From Ceratorhiza oryzae-sativae (taxonomy: Eukaryota; Basidiomycota; Agaricomycetes; Cantharellales; Ceratobasidiaceae), in assembly GCA_030998015.1 (NCBI GenBank), contig JARWMV010000018.1, positions 124,001 to 188,000 of the forward strand: a stretch of 64,000 bases of DNA. The letters are read 5' to 3'. This document shows, piece by piece, positions 46,560-59,925 of the stretch (position 1 is its first letter; the number at the start of each line of letters is the position of its first letter). The notes beneath the pieces are model-generated. The model saw only the letters and a list, made by a program, of their open reading frames with translations. It made no database searches and was not told the DNA's origin. The position numbers and the translations under genes were made by a program.

Positions 46560-47515
46560 TTTCCTGAAGTGTTGGAGGTTTGGTTTGGAGCGTCCATCTG
46601 TAGCCAAATATTATCTTACATTCTCATTGGGGGGTGGGTCTGGACTTACATTGAACACACATGACAGCTGGAGATCGAGAGATGCAATGTGGCAAAATGA
46701 AAGGTTTGATTGTGAACGAATTGGCTATAAGACATCAAATAGATCTACATATAATGATTGTTAGAAAGCTTTGGGTCGATTTGATCCAGTAGCGGGTGGT
46801 GGTGGTCCAGAACAGGTCAAGCAAGAGTGAGTGTGAGTGTGAAGGTGAGATCGTAAATTATCACATCGGCTGACTCCCGTTCTCTTTTGATCGCTCAAGT
46901 CCCCATTGCCACCACCTTGCTGCTACAGAATCCAGTTGTTCCAGCTCAAGCTTTGATTATTATAAAAAATAGTTAGCTATAATATCAAAACTTAAAATGC
47001 AATTGGTGACCATCGGCGGGCTCATTGCCCTTGCGGCTTGGGTCCAAAGGGGATGCCTTGACAGAGCGAGCAGCATATATGGAGCCTGGCCACCCTTTTG
47101 TGCTCAGTGCGATGATGGTTCAAGACTTTCAAACAACCATCATTGGGACTCTGCTGCATGCAAGGTCAAGCTTCATGTGCTCTCATACCGCCACAATGGT
47201 TTCATAGTTTTGATGCGACCACCATAGTTCTCAGGCCGAGGCGTCTTCAAATTTTTGTTCATTCTCACTGTGTCATCCCTTATCCAGCGCGCTCGCGCTG
47301 ATCTCCATGCACCACGGGGCTTAGTGCTTCACCCAAATATTGAGATCCGGACAGTTACATGCTGGGCGGGCCTGTATGCGCCTGGAGCTGCCTCCCCCAT
47401 GACACCGCGAATGCTTTATCCAGTGGTGTATTGTAGGTAGATTAATGTTATTAGTTATATTATACTGTACAATATATATATGCGACCAAGAATCGGACTT
47501 GGGGGCTGAGTATAC
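46560..47515. other. No recognised feature
   Basis: AT-rich sequence with short open stretches (such as 46997-47227) lacking motifs. Possibly decayed transposon sequence. Confidence 0.3.
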
Positions 47516-47520
47516 TATGT

Positions 47521-47928
47521 TGGTTGGTTAGATTCGCTGTAGGACGAGCAGAGACAAGGAGTGCGAGGGGGAATGCAGAGTACTTTGTCCACGAAATCTT
47601 GAGTGGATGCCGTGCCTGGAAGGGACTGAGCTCTATGCAACCAAACCAAAATCTATGTGCTGGGATTGCGCCAGTGCATTCATCGAAGAATCCAACCTTA
47701 GATCAACAAGCAAAAGAGCTGGCATTTAACGAAGAGGAAGAGGAAGATGAGACAAGCCCAACGGCTGAGGAAGTCTAATCTCAAGTATTAGATGTCTTTA
47801 ATGCCAAAGCGGATAAGCATATTGGAGAAACGGGGAGCAAAGAATATCATGAGGACCTTTGGGCTGCACAGATTCATATTCCTGATTCCTTCATTGTTTC
47901 CCAATATCCTCACAAGTAATATCATATA
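47521..47928 (+). pseudogene. Degenerate orphan ORF with internal stop
   Basis: One reading frame is open from about 47524 to 47928 except for a TAA at 47776-47778. It reads through an acidic stretch (NEEEEEDETSPTAEEV, stop, SQVLDVFNAKADKHIGE) to DLWAAQIHIPDSFIVSQYPHK. The continuity of protein-like composition on both sides of the stop suggests a decayed gene, perhaps of a transposon. The family is not recognised. Confidence 0.35.
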
Positions 47929-49919
47929 CCTTCATCAAAGCCTTATTGGTGGATTTGTGGCATAAACAAGAAAATATATACAAACAACATCTCCTTGCGG
48001 CGAGGGGAGATGGGGACAGGGGTTCTTAAAAATTACGATCGTTGCGTTGATGTCAACCAAGACCATGGACCAACGTTCATCTTATTTTGCTACAGGAATA
48101 GCCTGTTCAAATATAGATCATAGGGTTATGAAGAATTGGTAAGCAGCCATGTAGTAAAAGCCCAATTTGACTGTCTCTTTAAGCTCCTAGCAGGTGCTAA
48201 TCACAATCGAAACACAGATCCGACTTGAGGCTGAATTATAGTGGGAATTTACTGTCCATATTCCAACCCAGCACTGCGCATATAGTAGTGTACTTCTTCA
48301 AGCGGGTGCGTGAACTCAAGAGGATAGAGATGGCAGTGCTAGTGCAAATACGACTGCAACATTTCCTGGTAGGGGTATACCTGCACCGATTCGAGAGAAC
48401 AGATACCGCCACATGCAAACATTGAAGTCAGAGAGGGCAGACGACGCTCCACTTACTCATGAGTTGTTCAACCTTCCGGCCAAAAAGGGCTACAAGAGAC
48501 TGGGCGTTGGGAGCGGCATTGCAGTCCCTCAATGCTCTACTTGGTCTAGGTGTTGCCACCACACCTTGTTGAGTATCTGATTGCCACGGGTACCCCGTGA
48601 TGAACAAGAGACCAGAGGAGGGCATGACCAGGTGAAAGTTTGATTTTACTCAGAAGCCAAACAGTGACGCCTTTCGTAGACTAAAGCACAAACGCTACCA
48701 CTACTGCACCACTTTACGCCCATTTTGTGTGGAAAATCCACATCCTGTCCAGAAAATCCATATTTCCAACAATTTATTTCGATTTTCCGCATTCAGGGAA
48801 AGTTTCATGTCAATGCCAGTTCACCAGAACAAGGAATTGGAGCAATTTGTTTTCCAGCAGCCCAAGCGAAATCAGGAATTTCCTCGTCATCTTGATGGCC
48901 TCAAATCAGATATCTCTTTTCTAAAAATTTCAGTAAATCCTGGTTTAAATTTCCACCATTGTCGCGATTTGGTCGCCCTAATTTTCCGTGTTAAAAAGGT
49001 TCCAAGTGTATACCCATTTCACATTCACTCACTCTTCACTTTCGACTTAGTTCTAATCACTACCACCTCAAGGCGCTGACATAGAAAATAAGCATTGGTT
49101 AGTACTTAATGGAGACGCGAAGTGAAATGTTCACCTGGCGACAATAAAACCGTTGGAGAACGGCTGGACACCTGGATGGTGTAGGTTCATCAGGTGGGCA
49201 TTTTCGATGGCAGAAGGGGCTGGATTTTCTCCATACCTTTGTGCTGTAACTACCCTACGTGACCTCTGGTCCCACAGACAGAATCAATTGGAATATAAAA
49301 CTATGTGTCTCTGAAAAGCTGCATACACCCAACAGTACCACTGGTCACTTACAAAAAATATGTCAGTAGTGGGGACTATGGGATGGCAGAGGAGAGCATA
49401 ATTGCAGTTGTTGGTAATGCGTGTGTTAAATTTATGATTAGACCCAGAAAGCTTTGCTGCCACTATGCTGGTATTACGTTACTTCCAGCAGCCGGGCCTA
49501 TTGGCAGTGGGAACTGCCTGATGGCTTTCAATATTGGACTGACACATAGCCAATGTCTCTCTCCTACTCTACCATATTTTTACATACATATAAGCGATCG
49601 CTCCCTCCAGTACTCATCGCCAAATCAATCACAAGGTGCGCTTCTTGTCACATCGGACCTCGTTATTGTCTCACCAGATGTGAGATCATTGCTGGTCCTA
49701 AGTTGCTCATGTGTTTGTTAAAAGCTGGGTAGTTTTCATACGGAGACATTGCTGGATAAAGAGATCAGAGAAATTGATTGGTAACTGATAACTGGCGTTT
49801 AGAACAGTGTATTCACACTTGACATCTCACGTGACTAAACCTCTCCTTTTTTTCCCCACAAAGCAAATCTGTGATACAAGTGCTTCATGACTAATCACGT
49901 GATTAAATTGTGTTCCAAC
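47929..49919. other. No recognised gene
   Basis: Several open stretches (48225-48425, 48729-49079, 49305-49721) lack motifs, good starts or splice structure. TCACGTGA-type palindromes stand at about 49829-49836 and 49896-49903, just before the next gene. Confidence 0.35.
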
Positions 49920-51487
49920 ATGGCTGCCATTCTCCCCACCTCACTTTCCTCAAATCCCAAGTACAGGACTCCTACTGAGCCCCTTCAACTCGGTATCACA
50001 ATCCCCCAGCTATCAACCCCCAGACAGACCATTCAGCACGTGGGTTTGGAGAAGAGTTTCACGGAAGTCACTGCTTGGCTCCGCAACAGCAATTCACCGC
50101 CGCTATTGAGGTTACAAAACATCAACCTCCGGGAGAGCAGGGATTTGGAAGGAGAGCTGCGTAAGCAGGGGCTTAAGATAAAGTGAGCTTTGACCTAATA
50201 TCAAGTGCACCAACTAAGGGTCCATCAGATACGATTGGGATCGTACAAACCAAACTACCACATTCCGGATGCCGTGCCCCTTGCATGAGTGTGCAGGAAA
50301 CTGGCTTGGTCAATATCCTAAATTTATTACTAGCGAGCTCAGGAAGGTGGCGCGGTGTGGAACTCCAGTGGTTGAGTCAGGTGGCTCGGCAAACACCGAG
50401 GTTGAAAATGGCGAAAAGCAACCGGATGGGCAACTCAACCTTCAATTGCATTTTGGCGCAGAGGATGACCAAGAGCGGACTGTCAACATACGTCAGCCTC
50501 GGGTGGTCCTGGAGACATCATATAGTCAGCCTGACAGGAACGCGTTGGACAAGATCGAGGAGTACTTGTGCAAATCGGATGGCAACGTCCATGCTGCTAT
50601 CCATTGCGCGTTAACGAACCCCGTCACCCTAGACAAGCCCTTCCAAGCCACGATATGCGTTTATGTGAGGAAAACGTCAAAGGAGATCAGTAAGCACTCC
50701 AAACCGTAGCAAATGCTTGCGCTGAGGACCTATTGACAAGTGCAAGATTATCCGTGCGAAATCACCCCGCTAAAGCTCAAGCATGCTCCAAGCGAATTGA
50801 GTGCTGAAATGGATCTTTTGTGCAAGGAGATGAAGGCCGACCTCGCCGCGCATAAATCAAGCTCGGACGCGCAAACTCGCCTGGAAGAGCGTGAGGGGAG
50901 GATAGGATCACCCACGGACTCCCCATCTTCCGCTTCTCCCCCAGGTTCTTCTACTACCGCAATGTCCAGGGACACCGGCGATACGACGTTCAATCAGGAT
51001 TCAGAGCTGGAAGAGGACCCGAGCTTTGACAGCCGCGGCATTCAGAGACGAGGAGATATTGTCGTATGTTCATGGCTCAGTCATCTTCCGCGGAGTCGCT
51101 AAGTCCCTGTTACAGTATCTGGTTGATGAAATGCACAAGAAGAGGCACAAAGGGCCATTCACCCTCAAGCTCAATGTGTACGATTTCTTGAGACCATGCC
51201 CAAAGCACCCCCGGAAATTTCTGCCCGACCTTGATATCGAGCTTCCGCTTGAGTCACTCCGAGCGGACCTATTGAGCAAGCTCCAAATGAAGCGTAATGA
51301 TATACGCAAAAAGCTCTCAGTAGCTACCGTCGGCGACAAGCGAGCACTATCTGAAACTCGTCTTGGCTCCACCTCGCCCATCGATGACAGCGGAGACGGC
51401 TCTGACGAAGATTCAAACGCTAGCACCCAGCCAAATGGAGTAGGCGCTGGAGTGTACGCACGCGGCAAAAAGCAGAGAGTCCATTAG
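49920..51487 (+). CDS. Orphan hypothetical protein, 470 aa
   Basis: Four predicted exons (49920-50182, 50229-50689, 50741-50987, 51046-51487) join in phase to 470 aa. An in-frame ATG at 49887 is an alternative start, but it lies in the TCACGTGA palindrome. The N-terminal part is Pro/Thr/Ser-rich with a helix (VGLEKSFTEVTAWLRN). Exon 2 has MPCPLHECAGNWLGQYPKF, with two Cys and one His, and a helix (NALDKIEEYLCKSDGNVHAA). Exon 3 is acidic and Ser/Pro-rich. Exon 4 has helical, basic sequence (FRGVAKSLLQYLVDEMHKKR) and ends with GKKQRVH, a nuclear-localisation-like signal. The third intron has a weak GTTCAA donor. No family recognised; possibly nuclear. Confidence 0.6.
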
Positions 51488-53692
51488 GTGCAGGCGCTAC
51501 TTACGTTGTGATGTCGCCGTTCTTTCTATTTTCGGACTATTATGACTCGCATTTGTTCCACAAGTTCCTTGCCTTCGAATAATATATTGATCACTCGTAA
51601 CTGTTCTGTGTGGCATGTCATAGATAAAGTCTAATCATGCCTCTGTTGAGTGGGCAAAAATAACTACCAACCGACTCAAAACGATGCAGACGTCGGGGCG
51701 ACCGATACATGCGCTCCATCATCCACTCTTGCTATTTTATGTGACTGCCTTTCGCAATACATTCAATACAAAATGAGTTGGCTGAACGACTACAGGAAGT
51801 ATTCCGATTGATCAATAGATCAAACCAATGATTCTCAACAATCTACAGGCGAAGAACCTAGCACGAACCTTTGGAATTAATTCCTTATCCGGGCATGGCT
51901 ACTGGACAAATGTGCTTCTGCACAAGAGCGGCTGACCGAATCTTGGGAACAGCCCCTGAAAGGTCACTTTGGCACACGTCGAATTGATGGTCACTGTCAT
52001 CACAGTGTCACCTGCTCTCTGCTGTCGCTACACTATTCACCACTCAAGCTGCTGACCGCTGGTTATAATGTAGCGGTGGCGAGGAGCGAGCCATCTTTTT
52101 GACGTGTAGTCAAAGTTACTTTTCGGAAAGATAGGCTCAATTGTGCAAACGCAGAAACATGCTCGTTGGCCATACACATAAATTCCATAGTTGCAAAACC
52201 GCGCTCTGGATCCCTGTACAGCCCGACCTGAGCTTAAATATGCTATACATAGGTTGTAATGGAACTTCCGTCATTCTGTTTGCTTGCAGATATGGAAATT
52301 TATTTGGAGTCAGTATGCTATGATTCAGGAGACCTTGGAATAACCGATGCTCATTTATATCCAACTCCATGATTAGCGGTTCCAGCAAAACAAACAACGA
52401 TGAATGCGTAAAATCACTTTTTTTTAAATAAAAGAAATTGCACTTTTTATTGTCGTTCGAGGCTAGGCCTCATGTTTCGACAGTATATCACGTATAAGGG
52501 AGGGAAATATAACAGGAACAGAGATAAGGAGGTTTTGAAGCGGAAAGTTGCCTCAGTATGCATAGCGCAGTGGGTGAGAAGCGGATGGGCACATGGTTAA
52601 CAGACTTGACTCTCCGGCGTCGCAGGTAATGAGATTTGCTATTGAACTATAGAGAAATTCCATGGTTTATATACATGGAGAACGGAGTAACAAGTGAGAA
52701 ACGTCAGGAACACGGATATATGCGAACCACCCGTGCTGGAATGTTGGCAGTGCATGATCTCGTTCAACAGGAGGAGAGCAAGAGATATTTGACAAGTCAT
52801 CTAACTAATGCGCGGAGAGCTCCCTGTCTAGGGCCACACTAGGTGTGCTAGGTGTACATTAAGGGAGTTCAATCCAGGTAAATCCGAGAAACATTGCCGA
52901 TGTCCAATATAGCTGATAATACGAGGAAGCGAGTCTTCATTGGAAAAGAGATAGGGGAGTTGAGAAACTTATGCCCCTTAGAGGCAAGTCCCTCTCATCT
53001 AGCACATTCGAAGCGCTGGCATCTGAGCATGTAACCAGCGTATCAACCACGAGCGTATTCTGTGCTCATGATCCCAGGCTGATATGCTGGTGCGGTTAAA
53101 ACCACTTGATGCATCATACATGGTGGCTATACAACCATCCGCGGTTTCGGTAAGATTTTTCCGGTCTTGGAATCCCCCAGACAAACACTGTTTGCTTTTG
53201 TATATGAGCTGTGCTTTGATCTCCAAGCCAATAGTGATTTGTGAATGGCGAGGATAACTGATTGGGCTTTGATATCCATATAGATTCAACGTGTGTGTTT
53301 ATATATGAACAATATTGGATAATACTGTCAATGCGGGTATGCTCAAGACAGCTCGAAGGGACATGTGTTTCATGTAGTGACTTATTTCATATGGTCGGGC
53401 TGGGAGCTATCCGCCAGTCCTAACGCGGCCTGAACCGCGCAATTATGAACGTGTATGCGGTTACTATGTAAGTTTATAGAAGCTATACGCCTTGTTTATG
53501 GAGCATTGGGGTATGCACTTTTTATTGCGCGTAGGTGATATTGTTTGCCTAAGTATAAATAAATACTGTGTTTACGTACAGGGCGAAAAATGAAAATAGA
53601 AAGAGAAGATAAACAAGAGCAGGGGGGGTTACAACAGAGGTATAGGTGCTTATTGAAGGTCAAACAGTCCACCTCCTTACATAACCGTCAGG
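51488..53692. other. Intergenic, no recognised feature
   Basis: About 2.2 kb without a supported gene. Short open stretches (52137-52397, 52636-52842, 52999-53289) have no motifs. No repeat family noted. Confidence 0.35.
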
Positions 53693-54531
53693 CTACTTGA
53701 AACGGGGCCTGGAATCACGGCTGGAGCCCCCCTTTGGTTCGGCGATAGATCTCTTATTTTTGCCCTTCTTGCTGCTGTGACTGCTCGTTCCCTCGTCATT
53801 GCTGTTCCTAGCCGCTCTTTGTATCCCTGCATCCGGAGCCAAGACCCATTCTGACATCTGGCCCAGATTATGCAACGGTCTACCCGGAACCTGGACATCT
53901 CCCTTCGGTCCAAGCCGGCGCCAGACCGAAGGGGCTGGAGCTGGTCGCAGGGATAGATTTTGCGCCAACAAGGCCAGAGGGTCGGCAGCGGCTTGGATCT
54001 GTGCATAACGTTCTTGCACTGGCCGATCATAGGGCCAGGAATCTGCACACTCGTCTGGCCACCAAGTAGGACGCGTTCCTTTTTTTCGGCCATTCGTCGC
54101 ATAGCGGACAATCAAGTAGCCTTAGCGTGCTTTCCCACTGATCGATGAATGACGATACCGGCACCATAAGCGCATATTTGGCGACTGGCGTAGTAACCCA
54201 GACGCAAGGTGCTCTACAACCAGTTATCGGTTAGTGAAACATACTGAGGGATGCGCTCATAGTAGGAGACGTACCCTCCACGGAAGCGAGGATCTTCTTG
54301 GGTTTCAATCAATAGTACCTTAGGAATTTCTATCCACACCCAGTCGTAACTGTCGTCAAGCCACCCACACATGGCTTTGAGCCTGTCTCGACCTCGCAGT
54401 GAAGCCCCAACACCCACAAGAGAAAGCCCAGCAAATCGCTGGGACAGACCAGTCCCTCCGTCTTCCTCTCTGTCCCCTATATTGCCGTCTGCCAGTTTAA
54501 GTGAATCATCTTGATTGAGTGGCGCACTCAT
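53693..54531 (-). CDS. Orphan hypothetical protein, divergent pair partner
   Basis: The first exon starts at the ATG at 54531 (MSAPLNQDDSLKLADGN) and runs to about 54270, including WLDDSYDWVWIEIPKVLL. The last exon is 53693-54120, with NGRKKGTRPTWWPDECAD, SWPYDRPVQERYAQIQ and a basic tail (KGKNKRSIAEPK). One or two short introns lie between about 54121 and 54270, and the exact joins are ambiguous, so the size is only about 260-280 aa. It is transcribed away from the 766-aa gene at 54911. Short Trp-rich similarity to that protein (W-P-x-W/E-W) suggests that the two may be distant paralogues. No known family; the basic C-terminus would suit a nuclear protein. Confidence 0.5.
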
Positions 54532-54910
54532 ATACCTTCAGGCCGAATCATACGCAAGGGAATGGCTTCCGGTTTTCCATATATCCTAGCCTCCAGCTTT
54601 GTGAGGATTCGCACACGACCTGTCACACCCAAACACACACTTGAAACTTGATTTTTCTCAACGGCCAAACTAATACTTACCTCCTACTTCATGACCCAGA
54701 CCTTCATCTCCCAACTCTTCAATCTCCTCAGCGGGAAAGAATTTGGTATATATAGCGCAGGAATCGTCGACCAACATTCCAATTGCTGCAAAAGACGGAA
54801 GCAAGAATATGAGAGGGGCTGGATCACGTGACTTGAGTCTCCATTTGTTGTTTGGTCCAACCAACTTTGATCAAACACACCAGACGCGCTCCACCTTACC
54901 GGCCCCAACA
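54532..54910. promoter_or_regulatory. Shared divergent promoter region
   Basis: About 380 bp between two divergent starts. A TATATATAG is at about 54748-54756, and GATCACGTGACTTGAG (TCACGTGA core) is at about 54823. No factor assignment is possible, although CACGTG is a typical bHLH site. Confidence 0.35.
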
Positions 54911-55746
54911 ATGCCACTTTCACAAAGAAGGCTCAGGATGCTCTACGGAGAATTGGAGCCCGTAGAAGAGGACTATCTCTTCCCAGAAGAACGCTCGATG
55001 AAGCTCTCGAGGAATAATCGTAAGTGACGTGCAAATCACGCCAAGCGGATTATTAACAGGTTCATTTATTTTGAGGGCATGTCGGCCTTTTGATGGAGTT
55101 CGTGTTTGTTGACACGAAAGGGTCCGCCGCGCACCCAAATTACGAGGAATGCACCAAAAGCTTCCTCAAAAACGTCGAGGTCTATGGGATTATGGCAATT
55201 CCGACCGAGGATACGAAATGGCACCTATGGTCTGGATGGTGGGAGATCCTGAGCACCCAAGTGGTCTTTAAGCTCGTCCACATCAAGAACATTCAAGGGA
55301 TACACAAGGAGTACAGCGCCCATTATTGTAACGGGTGAGCTCAAGATGTAGTATTGTCCTAAGCAATCGTTCCTAATGGCCCATAATCTTCTGTGTGTCA
55401 AGCAACGTCCCAGGCCTTTGGATTTATGGTGGGACAAAACGCTGCTGGGCTCTTCTTCAGCCGGCAGCTCCGTACAAGCCAGACTGGGATCAAGTGTTGG
55501 AGACGTGGTCCACTAGCGCCTCGGGAGCTGGCGAATCACCTGCCTTCAAGCGGGTCGAACAACTATGGGTGCCCCCTGAGTGGTGGCGGAAGCGAGGCGC
55601 CGAGCCAGGAAATACGAAAGGTGTCCAAAAGGTATGGAAGAATTTCGTGAAAGATTGTAACAAATATGCTGCGGAGAAAGGCGTGTCGATTTCAGTCAAC
55701 ACGAGTGAGGATGACAGCGATCACAATGACGACAGCGAAGGGGACG

Positions 55747-55810
<64 letters not shown>

Positions 55811-57513
55811 CGACAATGAACAGGACGAGGGAAATGACAATGGGGATGCTGACAAAGGTGACAACGATGGTGCGGGAAATGGCAACGGGGATAACGATGC
55901 TGGTGGCGACGCGGGTGATGATGCAGGCAACGATGTGGACGTCAACGATGATGCAGGTCAAGGTGCTGTCATTGACAAGGCCAAGGGTAAAGGAAAGGCC
56001 AAGGCTATAGCTCCTACCCCCCCTACCAGACACCACGGGAATCGGCTGGCCAAACCAGCGAACGCCAAAACTCGGGCACCTGACCAAGCCGGAAGCTCAA
56101 AAGGTCAGCTGTCTGCCTCTGAGCCTGCCGCCGCTGACCCTTCAAATTCATCCTGGGCAGCCAATAGCAAAAAACGGAAGCATGCGTCCGCCCGCTCACC
56201 CATCATCTTAAGGGGAGATCCCGAGTCCGACAGCGATCAACAGCCAGCGAGAACAGTGATATCTTCCTCCGCAGTTGGTCAAGATAGTCGAGGCTCGAAG
56301 GAGCTGCATCTGCCGCCAAGTGAGGCGCCAGAGCCTCCAGCGAAGCGCGCGCGGGCAGTGGCGTCAGTGGCAGACTTGACTACCAGGGCGCCAAAGCAAA
56401 CTCCTAGCGAGGAAAGGCGTGCGGCCACCAAGCGGGTACAGATGGAGGCAGAGCCTGGGTACTCGCCCGGTTTCTCCACTCAGGACGCCAATCGGTTGCC
56501 TCCCCTCGGCCATTCTCCCCTCAATCATCCGCAATCCCAGAACAGCCCACCTGGGGTCAATTTCCCATTCACCCAACGAGATCCGGCTAGTCCCCCTCCC
56601 TCTAACGAACCAATGCAATTCAGCTCGCAGGCAGACGTCCAAGATCCACTCACGCAGCGCGAGGTTGGCGGCCGGTCAGATGACCGGCTTTCGTCTCCTG
56701 CTTGCGTATTGTCAGGCAAGGATGCTCAAGAGGTCAGTCGATCGTTTTACAGTTCATTTTCTACTTGTAACTTGACGATCAATGGAATTGGTGCAGAAGC
56801 TGGGATCGTCTCAAGACCCCTCGAGCGGAGATGCACAGGTCGCAGCAGAGAGTGCTTTAGGAGATATGGGACAAGGCATGATGGACGACCAGGGTGCTTC
56901 TAATAGTGAGCGGATTGATTGAAAGTAGTCATTTCTTGATTTCAACTGACAAGCGGTCAATTCAGGCGGAATAGGCACACCTCAAACTAGTCAGGAATCT
57001 GGGCAGGCCACGTCCCTTGTGGACCACGTTAGAGCAATGTCTATTGGTAAATACATTGATATTCACGCGCACGAAGTACCATTACTGAACAATGAGTAAG
57101 TAGAGGCCGGGGTTGGGAAGCCAGAGGCCACTTGTGGCAATCTTGTTTCGTCGCCGGCCACAGCGTCGACCGCTCCCACAGGTCTCACTATAGTGCAAAC
57201 ACCGCCGGCTGCCTCCCCGTCTGGATTACAAATTTCCCCCTGTTCCACCCATCCCGTGCCAGCCATATCCTCCAAAAGCTCCCCCCACCCTTCAACGCGA
57301 CAGGATCTCACACCCATCCCAGTGCTGCCCTCTGGCTCGATGCCCGCTCCTACTCCTGCTCCGACGACTGGCATCGGGCACGTTGTCACTATGATAGGTG
57401 CTCCGCTGTCTGAGGATGAGCTTCTGAACCGCAGCTCCCGGGCGCACATTAGGAGACCAACGGCAGCATCACGAATCAATACTAGCGAGCAGAGTGTAAC
57501 AGGCGGGCAGTAA
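54911..57513 (+). CDS. Orphan protein with poly-Asn tract, 766 aa
   Basis: Six exons (54911-55019, 55076-55334, 55403-56732, 56797-56905, 56966-57046, 57101-57513) give an exact 766-aa frame. The N-terminal 200 or so residues look folded, with many aromatics (WHLWSGWWEILSTQVVFKLV, NVPGLWIYGGTKRCWALL, VPPEWWRKRG, VQKVWKNFVKDCNKYAAEKG). There follows an extreme low-complexity region: acidic EDDSDHNDDSEGDD, 21 Asn encoded by pure AAC (55748-55810), then Asp/Gly/Asn-rich sequence. A Lys-rich patch (KAKGKGKAKA) and a long Ser/Pro/Gln-rich tail complete it. The disordered, acidic-basic make-up suggests a nuclear or condensate-type protein, but no family was recognised. Confidence 0.7.
55748..55810 (+). 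repeat. (AAC)21 microsatellite
   Basis: Perfect trinucleotide run inside the coding exon, translated as 21 Asn. It is likely to vary in length between strains because it is uninterrupted. Confidence 0.95.
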
Positions 57514-58245
57514 CACAAAGCGTTGATCAATGTACTATATATTTCTATTCATATTTGTCTTGATGTTGATCAAATCTCAATGCTATATTTCAACTACCGT
57601 TGCACTGGAATTGCAAGGCGCTACAAGCCAAAAACCTTGTCTAGCCTGTTGAGATCTATACTACTTATATATTTATATATCACGCTATATGCACGTAGCG
57701 CAGTGTGCTTAAGATGAGTAAAACTGTATTATATTCAAGTGTGCGGATGACTACCTACGGAGCGAAACAGAGCTCCTTATATACACAAAAAAGAGGCGTT
57801 CTAGTACATTGTAGAACTTTACAATCAGTACGAGATTCGTACATTCGATACATAGATATTTGTATATATCTATTCTACATAGCCCACCGTATGACGTGGT
57901 TGAAACGCAGTCCACGCATTTTCATGGAATTATACATGGGAGCGAACAATTGGAGTTTAAACGCAGGTCATAACGGCCAAATGCTATTGAGAAAATGCGG
58001 TGCCTTGTGCTATCAAGTCTCAGATGTTTGACGGTGGGCTCCGCGATCAGCTCTTTTAATATACGAGCTATTTCTGAAACTTACTTTGCCGCATAGGCCA
58101 CTTAGCTGAACCGTCCAATCTCCAGAAGTCAGAAAACGCGACCAAACGGTGCTCGGACCTTGGCAATACCGACACGCGCCCACGTGACTTGGCCACGTTC
58201 ACTCCGGTTCTTATTCTCCATTAAACTCTGGCACACATTCCCAGC
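57514..58245. other. Intergenic
   Basis: AT-rich spacer; CCCACGTGAC occurs near 58178, upstream of the next gene. No other feature. Confidence 0.45.
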
Positions 58246-59925
58246 ATGGAAGGCAAAACAGAGGAGCAAGCACAGGGTAGATAGCTAATTTTTCGCATTC
58301 TGTTACTGCTACCGACTAATCCAAACATGAAACCCTCTAGTGAGCAAAATGTCTTCAAAATCAACCTTTTCTCAACGTGAAACCCAGCACTGTTACATCT
58401 GTGAGGATGGAGGTATGGTCATTGTTTGCAATATATGCGAACGATGCTTCTGCTATGACGATCCGAGCCGACCCCAAGACGATAGCACCGGCCGAGCTTG
58501 CGTAACGATTCCGAGTGGGTTTTTGGATGTAGAAGAGCAGGCTTGGCCATGCCCAGAATGCTTGGCTGCGGTGCGGGCTAGTAGTGCTCCAGTAGGTGGC
58601 AATGTCAACCAGCGGTTTTGTACTAAGCTTCTGAGCAGTATGTCATCAACCGCGGAGCACGAATGACCTTGCGTCTTGGCACCCCAGAAGGGGTAATGAT
58701 CGTAATATTTCACCTTCGTTCTCTCACTGAGACGGCACAAGCGTTATGTAAACAAATCGATGCGCTTCTGAGCGTGTTTCACATGAATGTAGCGGTTTCC
58801 TGTAGCCTGCTGCATCATGGGCTTACTGAGCTGGACGAGAAGCACCTTAAAGACCAGTGAGTCAAATCACAGTAGGTATCTACTAGCCAGTTGACATCAT
58901 CCGGTTTTAACAGACTATACAAGGACTCTAGCTACCATCTCGCAATGATATTCGTAACCGAGAGTCATCCCGGAGGAAGCTGGTGGTGGGTGTCAAAACA
59001 TGGGAACCAGGAATCCTATTCCGTGTCGGAAGACCAGTTTTTGGAGCGGTGTCGATTTCAGATTTGCCACCTCATGAAGGAAGCCTTGACGACGCAGGTT
59101 TTTGGTGTAGCCTGTGGAATGAATCTCTACGGTCCCAACACGATTGAGCTCATACGAAAAACACTTCTCCCGTGAGTTAGCAAACTTGCAACATAGTCCT
59201 TAATACTTATTTTATCTGCCATCGATGCTCTTAGAACCCGATTCCTTTCCGTAGTTTTACCAACCGCCTCCAGCATGATGCACACGGATTATATGCACAT
59301 CCTTCCCGAAGTTCTTCTGAACCTCTACTATTTTTGCTCAGACCTACGCGCTTCCTTTTACCGAGTTTGGGGAAAGTCGGTCGAGGCTCGATACCATACT
59401 GGGCTGCTTTTCATTGACCGAAAAGCTAGCCATGAGCACTTCTCCATCACCAAGGTTCTACATGCACCAGACAAGCACCGCCCTTACGGTGTTATATTAC
59501 CGGATCCATCTTCAATCTGCGGCTGCGATGCGAACAAGACGAAGTGGGTGTACAAGACTGATATGGTTCACGGCGCAGAGGTCTTCTTCGCCTATAGCTC
59601 GTCTTGCCGCCATACAGATCTGCATGTTGCAGTCTATCCGGGGAACCGGCGTCTCATTCAGAAGTGGGGCACACAGTTTATTGAGGAGTCTTGGGATCAG
59701 ACAACCCATTCCTTCACCTTCAGGGAGAGCAGCATGGTCCGCATGATCACCCTTGTAAGAAGCTGAGACAGCCTTGCTTCTGCATACTCTAACACAAACA
59801 AACCCCTATAGATTGCATCCAAGGCGAATCGTCTCGATCCTAAGAAGCTCGGTACGCCATGGACCATCGCTGGTCGCCAAGTTGCGGTCAGATATCAGAC
59901 GCAAAGCAGTGCCCAGGGCGAGTAA
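58246..59925 (+). CDS. PHD-like zinc-finger protein, 462 aa
   Basis: Six exons (58246-58276, 58341-58637, 58688-58856, 58914-59171, 59235-59754, 59812-59925) join exactly to 462 aa. After about 25 residues comes a Cys-rich module (HCYICEDGGMVIVCNICERC, then CFCYDD, CVTIPSGF, WPCPECL) with the spacing of a PHD/ADD-type double zinc site, a fold that commonly reads histone H3 tails. The C-terminal 340 residues, with VMIVIFHLRSLTETAQALC, YHLAMIFVTESHPGGSWWW and DLHVAVYPGNRR, look like a folded alpha/beta domain but match no family I know. Intron signals are good throughout. It ends about 600 bp from a convergent short gene with histone-tail-like sequence. The reader role is inferred from the fold only. 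Confidence 0.65.

Noticed and set aside
49305..49721. 138-codon plus-strand ORF
   Set aside because: No domain, no neighbouring exons in phase, ordinary for random open sequence.
55692..56087. Minus-strand poly-Val reading frame
   Set aside because: Shadow of the AAC repeat read on the opposite strand.
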